A DNA stretch of 6,016 nucleotides from Chlorobiota bacterium (GTDB lineage Bacteria; Bacteroidota; Ignavibacteria; SZUA-365; JAADGX01): NCBI GenBank assembly GCA_013152135.1, contig JAADGX010000057.1, positions 1 to 6,016 of the forward strand, in the 5' to 3' direction. Below, in pieces: positions 1 through 6,016 of the stretch. Below the pieces are notes generated by a model. It had not been told where the DNA came from and did not search any database. It was given only the letters and a program-made list of their open reading frames with translations. Position numbers and translations under genes: made by a program. Numbering within the stretch: position 1 is the stretch's first letter; every line of letters begins with the position of its first letter.

Positions 1-518
1 TGTTCGTTCTGATCCTCTTGTCGGTCATTCACCGCTCCTTTGTCGGCGGCGTGCTTTCCATCATTCCAATAACCATCACCATCCTGTTGAATTTCGCCGT
101 GATGGGCTACCTGGGTATCGGCCTGGACTCGTTCACGGCCATGATTGCTTCCGTGGCCATCGGCCTCGGCATCGATACCGATATCCATTTCGTTTCCCGC
201 TTCCGCGAGGAATTGAGCATCGACGGAAATGAATTCGAAGCATTGCAGCGCACCATTGGAACGACCGGTGTTTCGATCACCGTGAACGCCCTGGCCGTGG
301 GCGTCGGCTTCCTGGTGCTCCTGGCGGCGGGCGGTCAGCATATCCGGCGTTTCGGCGGCTTGACCGCGTTGACGATCATGGCGAGCGCCGTCTTCACCCT
401 GACCGTTCTGCCCGCCCTGTTCTTGTGGTTGCAACCCAAGTTCCTCAGGGAGGCCAAGCAGCGTGGCCTGGAAGCTTCAACCGCCGCCGCGGTTGCCGCG
501 CATCAATCAACGGACTGA
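1..518 (+). CDS. MMPL/RND-superfamily transporter, C-terminal fragment
   Basis: This is the end of a large inner-membrane transporter whose start lies before the window. The frame is open from base 3, giving 171 codons before the TGA at 516-518; the TTG at 18 is internal, not a real start. The fragment shows hydrophobic segments typical of the last transmembrane helices of RND proteins, and the family signature GLGIDTDIHFVSRFREE after the second of them, which matches the 'GIGxDxxIHxxxRxREE' stretch of MMPL-type exporters. A short glycine-rich loop (GGQHIRRFGG), a last helix ending in LPALFLWL and a cytoplasmic basic tail follow. RND pumps use the proton-motive force; MMPL members usually move lipids or other hydrophobic molecules. 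The downstream LolA-like and beta-barrel genes fit such a cargo. The heavy-metal (CusA) type is not supported by what is visible. The substrate is unknown. Confidence 0.88.
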   Translation, partial: FVLILLSVIHRSFVGGVLSIIPITITILLNFAVMGYLGIGLDSFTAMIASVAIGLGIDTDIHFVSRFREELSIDGNEFEALQRTIGTTGVSITVNALAVGVGFLVLLAAGGQHIRRFGGLTALTIMASAVFTLTVLPALFLWLQPKFLREAKQRGLEASTAAAVAAHQSTD

Positions 519-547
519 GTTGAAATACAACGGATCATAGAATAGAA

Positions 548-1297
548 ATGAAAAACCACATTATTCACAACCTTACTGTTATCATGATTCTCTATGCAAG
601 TATTCTTCCGGCAACGGCACAGGATGGCAACGCCGTCCTCGCGAAGATAGACGCGGTGAACAACGCCGCCAAGGACATGAAGGTCCTGGAAGAAATGACT
701 TTGATTACGAAAGACGGTTCGCGGAAAAAGCGCCAGATCGAGATCTACCAGAAAGGCACGGAGTTACGAATGGTCCGATTCCTGAGCCCGTCGGAAGTCC
801 GTGGCGTCAGCTTCCTGCGACTGGCCGAAGATCGCCTGTATCTCTACCTTCCCGCGTTTCGAAAGGTGCGACGCATTGCTTCTTCCGTAAAGAATGAAGA
901 CTTTATGGGAACGGACTTCAGTTTCGAAGATATGTCGCAGAGCGCCTACGCACAGGATTACACTGCGAGGATATTGCCGGAAAAGGCTGGCCAGTACGTG
1001 CTGGAGTTGCTTCCTCGTCCCGGCGCGGAAGTGAGTTACGGCAAGCTGGTGCTTCTCGCCGACAAAGCGAACTACGTTTTTCGACGCATCGAGTACTACG
1101 GTGTCACCGGGCGATTGCAAAAGATCCTCACCGTGGATGACGTCCAGGAAATCAATGGATACTGGGTTGGCAAACGTATGGAAATGCGCAGCATGAAAGA
1201 CGAACACCGGACCGTACTGGAACTGAAGAACGTGAAATTCGACCAGGGATTGAAGGACGATTTCTTCAGCGTGCGGAATCTTAAGAGGATGGAGTGA
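548..1297 (+). CDS. LolA-like outer-membrane lipoprotein-sorting family protein
   Basis: This is a 249-residue secreted protein. Residues 1-24 look like a signal peptide: a short basic start, a hydrophobic core (LTVIMILYASIL) and a probable cleavage at PATA/Q. The mature part fits the LolA-like family annotated 'outer membrane lipoprotein-sorting protein' (PF17131 type). It has the early segment with basic, strand-like repeats (about 50-80), LYLYLPAFRKVRRI at 98-110 and the hallmark GTDFSFEDM at 121-129. Members are thought to form an open half-barrel that holds acyl chains in the periplasm; they commonly sit beside MMPL/RND pumps, as here. It is not classical LolA, which is shorter and lies in other contexts. 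The gap to the upstream gene is only 29 bases, and the downstream ATG overlaps its stop, so the three genes are probably co-transcribed. The ribosome site is weak (GGA at 532-534, 13 bases from the ATG), suggesting dependence on upstream translation. The cargo is inferred, not shown. Confidence 0.85.
   Translation: MKNHIIHNLTVIMILYASILPATAQDGNAVLAKIDAVNNAAKDMKVLEEMTLITKDGSRKKRQIEIYQKGTELRMVRFLSPSEVRGVSFLRLAEDRLYLYLPAFRKVRRIASSVKNEDFMGTDFSFEDMSQSAYAQDYTARILPEKAGQYVLELLPRPGAEVSYGKLVLLADKANYVFRRIEYYGVTGRLQKILTVDDVQEINGYWVGKRMEMRSMKDEHRTVLELKNVKFDQGLKDDFFSVRNLKRME
1283..1289 (+). promoter_or_regulatory. Shine-Dalgarno site deciding the barrel start
   Basis: AAGAGGA lies inside the end of the LolA-like gene, seven bases before the ATG at 1297. 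An in-frame GTG at 1294 is only four bases from this site, so ATG 1297 is the better start. The stop TGA (1295-1297) and this ATG share one base, an arrangement typical of translational coupling. Confidence 0.65.
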
Positions 1298-2643
1298 TGA
1301 ACACGCCCCACCGCAAGAAATCCGGATTGCAATGGACGACGCCCCCGGCCGTCAGTCGCCTGCTGTTTCTGTGCCTTCTCATTCCGACGGCAACACGGGG
1401 ACAGGATGTGCGCCTCGGCGGCTTTCTCCAGCTCGACAAACGTTTCGACATCGGGGGGAGCGACGTGACGATCGCGGATTTTTATAACCGCTTTCGTTTT
1501 GAAATGAACGCACCTCTCGGCAAGCAGCTTTATGTATTCACCAGTGTGGACTTTCGTTTTTATGATTTGAGCCGTGTGCGATCGCTTGTAGGACTGGAGA
1601 ACCTCGAGCAGGGATACCCCACCGACTTGTCGTTGTGGGAATCCTACATCGATGTGTACGACTTCCTGGTGGACGGATTGGATGTGCGCTTCGGAAAGCA
1701 GCGCCTGGCCTGGGGGACGGCGGACAAACTCAATCCAACCGACAACCTCAATCCCGACGACTTTTCCGACCTCGTCAATTTTACCGAGAAGATACCGACC
1801 TGGGCTGCAAAGGTCTCGTACTATATCGGCGATTACACGATCACCGGCGTCTGGCTGCCTTCGTTGACACCGATACTTTTACCACGAAACAGCGCTTCGC
1901 TTTTCCTGGGCGAGCAGAGCGAGGCGTTCCAGAGCATTCTGTTACTGCCCGCCCCCCTCCCTCGGAACAGCATGTTTGCGCTCAAAGTGGACGGAAACGC
2001 CGGCGCATGGGATTACTCGCTGAGCTATTTCAACGGATACGACGATGTGCCGATTTTACGCGAAGTAAACATTCCCGTGGATCAAACCGGATCCGCATCC
2101 GGCTCGCTCAACTTCGGGTTCCCGCGCATACAGGTCATTGGATTGGACTTTGCCACCGAACTATCCGGCGCTGGTTTTTGGGGTGAAGGAGCCCTCTTCT
2201 TTCCGGAAGAGCAGGTCTCGCGGATAAACCTCGGGCGTTTCGTTTCCACGAACATTGAACTCGCGGGAGCGCCGTATTTCAAATTCACAGTTGGTGGCGA
2301 TTACACGTTTTCGAACGGTGTTTACCTGAACGGCCAATGGATGCATGGATTCTTCACCGAGCGCGGAGGCGACGCGTTGCACGACTATTTCATTGTCGAG
2401 TTGGAAAAAAAGCTGTTGAAAGACGAGATCAAAATCAGTTTCGGCGCGGGCCTGGAAATCAGCCGGTGGAATAAAATACAGGACAACTACGGCTACGGGC
2501 TGTTTCCCAAGGTGACGTATGCCGGGGTGGACAACCTGGAAATGACAGCGGGAGTTTTTATTGCGGGCGGCAAGACAACAACGCTTTTCGGGAGCTGGAA
2601 CGCGGCGGATCAAGTTTACACGAGTATCAAAGCGAGTTTCTGA
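1297..2643 (+). CDS. outer-membrane beta-barrel protein (DUF1302-like)
   Basis: This 448-residue protein has a signal peptide (basic residues 6-8, hydrophobic core about 22-31, probable cleavage near TRG/Q at 35-36). The rest alternates short amphipathic strands rich in Tyr, Phe and Gly with polar loops, and the chain ends in ...YTSIKASF. A terminal Phe with alternating hydrophobic residues is the usual signal for insertion by the BAM complex. Residues 133-158, starting GKQRLAWGTADKLNP and ending NPDDFSD, resemble the conserved 'GrQ..aWG....l.P.D..NP.D' segment of DUF1302-type barrels. It overlaps the LolA-like gene by one base and so should be made together with it. The context suggests it is the outer-membrane end of the export line begun by the RND pump; DUF1302 barrels are known beside RND and LolA-fold (DUF1329) genes in other bacteria. 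A porin of another family is possible; the barrel itself is secure, the family name less so. Confidence 0.75.
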   Translation: MNTPHRKKSGLQWTTPPAVSRLLFLCLLIPTATRGQDVRLGGFLQLDKRFDIGGSDVTIADFYNRFRFEMNAPLGKQLYVFTSVDFRFYDLSRVRSLVGLENLEQGYPTDLSLWESYIDVYDFLVDGLDVRFGKQRLAWGTADKLNPTDNLNPDDFSDLVNFTEKIPTWAAKVSYYIGDYTITGVWLPSLTPILLPRNSASLFLGEQSEAFQSILLLPAPLPRNSMFALKVDGNAGAWDYSLSYFNGYDDVPILREVNIPVDQTGSASGSLNFGFPRIQVIGLDFATELSGAGFWGEGALFFPEEQVSRINLGRFVSTNIELAGAPYFKFTVGGDYTFSNGVYLNGQWMHGFFTERGGDALHDYFIVELEKKLLKDEIKISFGAGLEISRWNKIQDNYGYGLFPKVTYAGVDNLEMTAGVFIAGGKTTTLFGSWNAADQVYTSIKASF

Positions 2644-2645
2644 AA

Positions 2646-2783
2646 ATGAAAATACATGATAACCGATTCACCCGGTATGAGTTACGTCTTTTGACACATC
2701 TGGCAACGATGACGGACACGACCAGAACAAGGACGATGCAACAGATTCAACCGGTATATTTTTCGATCTTGAAAGGAGGATGA
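2646..2783 (+). CDS. possible 45-residue ORF filling the spacer before copA
   Basis: An ATG two bases after the barrel stop opens a frame of 45 codons that runs across the whole spacer and ends at TGA 2781-2783, one base before the copA ATG. The peptide starts MKIHDNRFTRYELRLL and has no cysteine, no CxxxC copper motif and no membrane segment. It uses ATA, TTA, AGA and AGG codons that are scarce in the neighbouring genes, and it lacks a clear Shine-Dalgarno site. A frame this long is not rare by chance. It is listed because its fit between the two genes is exact; it may be a leader or coupling ORF, or nothing. Confidence 0.15.
   Translation: MKIHDNRFTRYELRLLTHLATMTDTTRTRTMQQIQPVYFSILKGG
2665..2757 (+). 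repeat. imperfect direct repeat upstream of copA
   Basis: GATTCACCCGGTAT (2665-2678) recurs as GATTCAACCGGTAT (2744-2757), 13 of 14 bases identical, with starts 79 bases apart. Both copies lie in the only sizeable spacer before copA, where an operator would be expected. They do not match the CueR, CsoR or CopY sites I know. The core CCGGTAT also occurs within copA (near 3708 and 4868), so part of the match may reflect local word bias. Confidence 0.35.
2773..2779 (+). promoter_or_regulatory. strong Shine-Dalgarno site of copA
   Basis: AAGGAGG sits five bases before the ATG at 2785 and is close to a perfect complement of the 16S rRNA tail. It fixes the copA start and predicts efficient translation independent of the upstream genes. 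Confidence 0.85.
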
Positions 2784-2784
2784 A

Positions 2785-5448
2785 ATGGCACACGATCCCG
2801 TTTGCGGCATGGAAGTCGCGAGTCCCGCACAACATTCACTTGAGCACGAAGGTGAAACCTACGAGTTTTGCTCGCCGGCGTGCATGGACAAATTCGTGGC
2901 TGAGCCGGCCAGGTACGTGAAACCGAAGCCGAAGGAAGTCGTGGCAACGAGCAGCATCGACAAAAAAGGCATTGAGCGTATCAAGGTCCCCATCATCGAT
3001 ATGCATTGCGCCTCTTGCGCCGTGACTATCGAAAAGGTTGTAAAGAAGTTGCCCGGCGTAATCAAAGCGAACGTCAACTCTGCTTCGGAGCAGGCATTCG
3101 TGAAATATGATCCACGTAAAGTCGACACCCGGGCCATCCTGGACGCGATCAAATCGGCGGGGTACCAGGCCGGACGGGCGACACTGAAGCTCGGCATCAG
3201 GGGCATGTACTGCGGATCCTGTGTTACGAAGATCGAGGATGGACTGCGACAGGTTCCCGGCGTGATTGAAGCCAGCGTCGACCTGGCGACGGAATCAGCC
3301 CAGATTGACTACCTGCCTTCCATGATACGGATCGCTGAAATAAAGAAGGCGATTGAACGTTTCGGTTACTCGACCGTTGAAACGAGCACTCCGATCAAAG
3401 CCGTGGCCGAAGCGGAGGATGAAGAGGTGGATGAAAACCAACTCGCGCGTGAAAAGGAATACAAAACGTTGATGCGCAAATTCATTTTCGCCGCCGTGGT
3501 GGCCGTACCGGTCATGATTTTCAGCTATCCCGCCCTGCTGGGGCTGCCGGAGCAATTCCAACGCGGGAGCGAGACGTTACACTGGATATGGATCGCAATG
3601 GGATTGATCAGCTTGCCGGTCATGTTCTGGTCCGGTTCCCAGTTTTATACCGGTGCGTGGGCGGCTTTCAAGAACCGCGCCGCCAATATGCACACCCTCA
3701 TTGCCACCGGTATTACCGCGGCCTGGCTGTATTCAACGGTTGCCGTTCTCTTTCCGGAGATCTTTCCCCGGGAAGCCCTGGCCGACCAGTTCTACGACGT
3801 TGTTTCTGTAGTGGTGGCCTTGGTCGTACTGGGAATGGCCATGGAAATCAGGGCGAAGGGAAAGAGTTCCGAAGCCATCAAGAAACTCATCGGCCTGCAG
3901 CCGAAAACGGCCAGGGTCATTCGCGACGGCAAGGAAATGGATATACCGGTCGAAGAAGTCGTCCTGGATGAAATCATTCTTGTACGTCCCGGCGAAAAAA
4001 TTCCGGTGGACGGGGTCCTGGTGGAAGGCGGTTCTTCCGTCGACGAATCCATGATTACCGGCGAAGCCATCCCGGTGGAGAAGAACGAAGGCGATGAAAT
4101 CATCGGCGCCACTATCAACAAGACCGGTTCGTTCAAATTCAAGGCCACGAAAGTCGGCAAGGACACGGCCCTGTCGCAAATCATCGAAATGGTGCAGCAG
4201 GCGCAGAGCTCGAAGGCTCCCATCCAACGCATCGTGGACAAGGTGTCCGGTTACTTCGTGCCCGCGGTGATGATCCTGGCCATTCTCGCGTTCGTGGCCT
4301 GGTACGATTTCGGCCCCGATCCCAACCTCGTTTACGCGCTCATCGTGTTTGTGACGACGTTGATCATCGCCTGCCCCTGCGCCCTTGGATTGGCCACACC
4401 CATTTCCCTCATGGTTGGCGTCGGAAAAGGCGCGGAGAACGGCATACTCATTCGCAGCGGCGAAGCGCTCGAAACCGCCCACAAGCTGAGCGCTATCATC
4501 CTGGACAAGACCGGGACCATCACCGAAGGCAAACCGTCGCTCACCGATATCGTTACACGCAACGGGTTCGACGAAAACGTCGTTCTGCGGTATGCGGCGT
4601 CGGTGGAAAAAGCATCGGAGCATCCACTGGGCGAGGCCATCATCAACGGTGCCAAGAATCGCAATGTCGATCTGGGCGACCCGAAGGACTTCAACGCCGT
4701 CGCCGGCCACGGAGTCGAAGCCACCGTGGATGGAAAGAAAATCCTGCTGGGCAACCTGAAGTTCATGCGTGATCGAAGCATAGACGTCGGAGACCTCGAG
4801 CAGGAGAGCGCAAGCCTCGCCGATGGAGGAAAGACCCCCATGTTCGTTGCGGTTGACGACAAGATAGCCGGTATTGTCGCCGTAGCGGATACCGTGAAAG
4901 AAGATTCCAAGGAAGCTATCGCGCAATTGAAAAAGCTGGGTCTCGAAGTCGTGATGATCACCGGCGATAACCAGCGAACCGCCGCCGCCATCGGGCGCGA
5001 TGTCGGTATCGACAGGGTGCTGGCCGAGGTGTTGCCGGAAGACAAAGCACGTAACGTGATGAGGCTGCAAAAAGAAGGCAAGAAAGTCGCCATGGTTGGC
5101 GACGGTATTAATGACGCCCCGGCCCTCGCACAAGCGGACATCGGCCTGGCGATCGGCACCGGCACCGACGTGGCAATCGAGGCATCCGACATCACGCTGA
5201 TCAAGGGAAGCCTGAAAGGCGTCGTGCTGGCGATCCAGCTTTCGAACGCCACGATGAAAAACATCAAGCAGAATTTGTTCGGTGCGTTCTTCTACAACGG
5301 GCTCGGACTTCCCGTGGCCGCAGGTATACTGTTCCCGTTCTTCGGCGTACTCTTGTCGCCCATACTCGCGGGCGCGGCCATGGCGTTCAGTTCGGTCACG
5401 GTGGTCACAAACGCAAACCGGCTGCGCCGTTTCAAACCGAAGCTGTGA
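2785..5448 (+). CDS. copA: Cu(I)-exporting P1B-type ATPase with YHS and two HMA domains
   Basis: This inner-membrane pump uses ATP to export Cu(I) from the cytoplasm. At 887 residues it is longer than usual for CopA because of its N-terminus: a YHS/TRASH domain (about 1-46, DPVCGM at 4-9, CSPAC at 29-33), then two HMA domains with MHCASC at 73-78 and MYCGSC at 141-146. An acidic linker (about 205-225) leads to the membrane part. Visible catalytic features are TGE at 425-427 (actuator), CPC at 530-532 in TM6 (metal site), DKTGT at 574-578 (phosphorylated Asp574), SEHP at 611-614 (nucleotide binding), TGDN at 726-729 and GDGINDAP at 772-779. Tyr837-Asn838 in TM7 and Met866 with Ser869-Ser870 in TM8 are the Cu(I)-ATPase signature, separating it from Zn/Cd and Co pumps. 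All key residues are present, so the enzyme should be active. The ATG is supported by a strong ribosome site and by the YHS domain beginning at once. A cupredoxin gene follows 133 bases downstream. Confidence 0.96.
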   Translation: MAHDPVCGMEVASPAQHSLEHEGETYEFCSPACMDKFVAEPARYVKPKPKEVVATSSIDKKGIERIKVPIIDMHCASCAVTIEKVVKKLPGVIKANVNSASEQAFVKYDPRKVDTRAILDAIKSAGYQAGRATLKLGIRGMYCGSCVTKIEDGLRQVPGVIEASVDLATESAQIDYLPSMIRIAEIKKAIERFGYSTVETSTPIKAVAEAEDEEVDENQLAREKEYKTLMRKFIFAAVVAVPVMIFSYPALLGLPEQFQRGSETLHWIWIAMGLISLPVMFWSGSQFYTGAWAAFKNRAANMHTLIATGITAAWLYSTVAVLFPEIFPREALADQFYDVVSVVVALVVLGMAMEIRAKGKSSEAIKKLIGLQPKTARVIRDGKEMDIPVEEVVLDEIILVRPGEKIPVDGVLVEGGSSVDESMITGEAIPVEKNEGDEIIGATINKTGSFKFKATKVGKDTALSQIIEMVQQAQSSKAPIQRIVDKVSGYFVPAVMILAILAFVAWYDFGPDPNLVYALIVFVTTLIIACPCALGLATPISLMVGVGKGAENGILIRSGEALETAHKLSAIILDKTGTITEGKPSLTDIVTRNGFDENVVLRYAASVEKASEHPLGEAIINGAKNRNVDLGDPKDFNAVAGHGVEATVDGKKILLGNLKFMRDRSIDVGDLEQESASLADGGKTPMFVAVDDKIAGIVAVADTVKEDSKEAIAQLKKLGLEVVMITGDNQRTAAAIGRDVGIDRVLAEVLPEDKARNVMRLQKEGKKVAMVGDGINDAPALAQADIGLAIGTGTDVAIEASDITLIKGSLKGVVLAIQLSNATMKNIKQNLFGAFFYNGLGLPVAAGILFPFFGVLLSPILAGAAMAFSSVTVVTNANRLRRFKPKL

Positions 5449-5466
5449 GAATCGAGAAGCAGGATC

Positions 5467-5580
5467 ATGGAAACGTTGACGGTATCTCTCAACAGGAAAA
5501 TGAAGCCGGGCCGTGCGCAGATACAACCCTCTCGGCCCTGCGTATCACAGAATTTGACTGGATATAGAAAAGGAGCATAA
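5467..5580 (+). CDS. possible 37-residue ORF before the cupredoxin gene
   Basis: An ATG 18 bases after the copA stop opens 37 codons ending in TAA at 5578-5580, one base before the cupredoxin ATG. The peptide is basic, starts METLTVSLNRKMKPG, has a single Cys and no recognisable domain. The only ribosome-site-like sequence, AGGA at 5461-5464, is two bases from the ATG, which is too close. Codon use (AGG, ATA, AGA) is unlike the flanking genes. It could be a coupling or leader ORF but is compatible with chance. Confidence 0.13.
   Translation: METLTVSLNRKMKPGRAQIQPSRPCVSQNLTGYRKGA
5508..5546 (+). other. two interleaved short inverted repeats in the copA-cupredoxin spacer
   Basis: GGGCCG (5508-5513) pairs with CGGCCC (5533-5538), and GATAC (5520-5524) pairs with GTATC (5542-5546). 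The arms interleave, so the RNA could form either hairpin or an H-type pseudoknot about 25 bases before the ribosome site of the cupredoxin. The stems are short and the loops long (19 and 17 bases), so this may be chance. There is no T-run, so it is not an intrinsic terminator. Confidence 0.2.
5571..5575 (+). promoter_or_regulatory. Shine-Dalgarno site of the cupredoxin gene
   Basis: AGGAG, preceded by a run of A, lies six bases before the ATG at 5582. It fixes this start and places the hydrophobic segment right at the N-terminus. Confidence 0.75.
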
Positions 5581-5581
5581 A

Positions 5582-5959
5582 ATGGCTATCGACCAGATAA
5601 TAGTAACCCTTGCAGGAATTCTGCTTGCTGGAACTGTCGGATGGTACTTTTGGTTTTCCAAGGCGAAAGGTGCCCACTTGCAGCTTAACAGCAGCGGAGT
5701 TCAAGAGATTCTGATCACGGTGAAGGGCGGTTACACGCCCGACGTGATCGTCGTTGAAGCGGGCAAACCCGTTCGACTGAACTTCCGTCGTGAAGAGACC
5801 GCAGCCTGCTCGGAGCAGGTGCTGTTTCCCGATTTCGGCAAGCAGGCAACACTCCCGCCGAACAAGACCATCCCCGTCGAGTTCACACCGGACAAGCCCG
5901 GCGAATACGGCTTCCAATGTGCGATGGGTATGCTGCGCGGGAAATTGATCGTCGAATGA
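5582..5959 (+). CDS. membrane-anchored cupredoxin-domain protein (Cupredoxin_1-like)
   Basis: This 125-residue protein has one hydrophobic segment (about 5-25) followed by a cupredoxin-like domain (about 40-125). Strand-like stretches are VQEILITVKGGYTPDVIVVE (40-59), PVRLNFRR (63-70) and the closing YGFQCAMGMLRGKLIV (109-124). It resembles the small PF13473-type cupredoxins often found beside CopA, whose consensus has a lone Cys before 'VxFPD' and ends in 'FxCGMGMxRGxixV'. The candidate copper ligands are Cys76, Cys113, Met115 and Met117. The only histidine, His32, lies before the domain, so a classical blue-copper His2Cys site is impossible and Cu(I) binding by S-donors is more likely. Lys27 and Lys29 follow the membrane segment while residues 1-5 carry no Lys or Arg, leaving it open which side of the membrane the domain faces. 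It probably binds or passes copper next to CopA; electron transfer seems unlikely. Function is inferred from family and context. Confidence 0.82.
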   Translation: MAIDQIIVTLAGILLAGTVGWYFWFSKAKGAHLQLNSSGVQEILITVKGGYTPDVIVVEAGKPVRLNFRREETAACSEQVLFPDFGKQATLPPNKTIPVEFTPDKPGEYGFQCAMGMLRGKLIVE

Positions 5960-5960
5960 T

Positions 5961-5975
5961 TGCCGGACACCGGCA
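5961..5975 (+). terminator. short perfect hairpin just after the cupredoxin stop
   Basis: TGCCGG-ACA-CCGGCA forms a 6-bp GC-rich stem with a 3-base loop, one base after the stop. The expected T-run is missing, so it is not a standard intrinsic terminator; it may stabilise the 3' end of the mRNA or act with Rho. From 5976 to the end of the window I see no gene start or other signal. Confidence 0.3.
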
Positions 5976-6016
5976 CGGACAACGTAGGACGCAACTTCGT
6001 TCCATGTAAAGAATTT

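Noticed and set aside
18..20. TTG as a genuine start of the first gene
   Set aside because: The frame is open upstream to base 3 with hydrophobic residues continuing, and the protein lacks most of an RND transporter, so the gene is cut by the window edge.
1294..1296. GTG as the start of the barrel gene
   Set aside because: It is in frame directly before ATG 1297 but only four bases from the AAGAGGA site; the ATG has normal spacing.
2691..2696. TTGACA, a perfect -35 consensus, in the spacer before copA
   Set aside because: At spacings of 16-18 bases the sequence is CGGACA/GGACAC/GACACG, nothing like a -10 box. The TATATT at 2755-2760 is too far away and has no -35 of its own. A promoter is plausible here but not demonstrable.
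4332..5267. A 311-codon minus-strand frame opposite the copA catalytic domains
   Set aside because: It is dominated by Ser, Ala, Pro and Thr, the mark of an antisense shadow, with no domain of its own and no ribosome site considered convincing.
3733..5526. A 597-codon open frame on the minus strand opposite copA
   Set aside because: The + strand carries an intact P1B-ATPase with every catalytic motif. The minus frame has no recognisable domain, is rich in His, Arg, Asp and Gln as expected from reading GC-biased codons backwards, and is a shadow.
1..6016. CRISPR arrays, tRNA or rRNA genes, insertion sequences, phage genes
   Set aside because: No regular spaced repeats, cloverleaf-like segments, transposase or integrase frames, or terminal inverted repeats were seen.

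Overview
The window comes from a Gram-negative (diderm) bacterium. It encodes an outer-membrane beta-barrel ending in phenylalanine, a secreted LolA-like protein and an RND-type inner-membrane transporter, all on the + strand. The DNA is moderately GC-rich and several starts have strong AGGAGG-type Shine-Dalgarno sites, which argues against a typical Bacteroidetes genome. I cannot name the phylum from this sequence alone.

Layout: (a) 1-518 is the C-terminal end of an MMPL/RND-superfamily transporter cut by the window edge. (b) 548-1297 is a periplasmic LolA-like protein of the 'outer membrane lipoprotein-sorting' type. (c) 1297-2643 is an outer-membrane beta-barrel whose ATG overlaps the previous stop by one base. 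These three look like one operon and suggest a lipophilic-cargo export line: inner-membrane pump, periplasmic lipid-binding carrier, outer-membrane barrel. (d) 2644-2784 is a spacer holding an imperfect 14-bp direct repeat and a possible 45-codon ORF. (e) 2785-5448 is a Cu(I)-exporting P1B-type ATPase (CopA) with an N-terminal YHS domain and two HMA domains. (f) 5449-5581 is a second spacer with a possible 37-codon ORF and two interleaved short inverted repeats. (g) 5582-5959 is a small membrane-anchored cupredoxin whose only histidine lies outside the predicted metal site. (h) A short perfect hairpin follows its stop; nothing more is recognisable to the end of the window. No stretch over 300 bases lacks a gene.

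The second half is a copper-handling pair: the ATPase pumps Cu(I) out of the cytoplasm, and the anchored Cys/Met-rich cupredoxin probably binds or relays copper beside it. No copper regulator (CsoR, CueR, CopY) and no CopZ-type chaperone is visible here. The most distinctive points are the His-free cupredoxin with its ambiguous topology, the YHS-HMA-HMA sensor/chaperone stack on CopA, and two spacer ORFs that each end exactly one base before the ATG of a copper gene. No wholly new system is evident; most genes belong to recognisable families.
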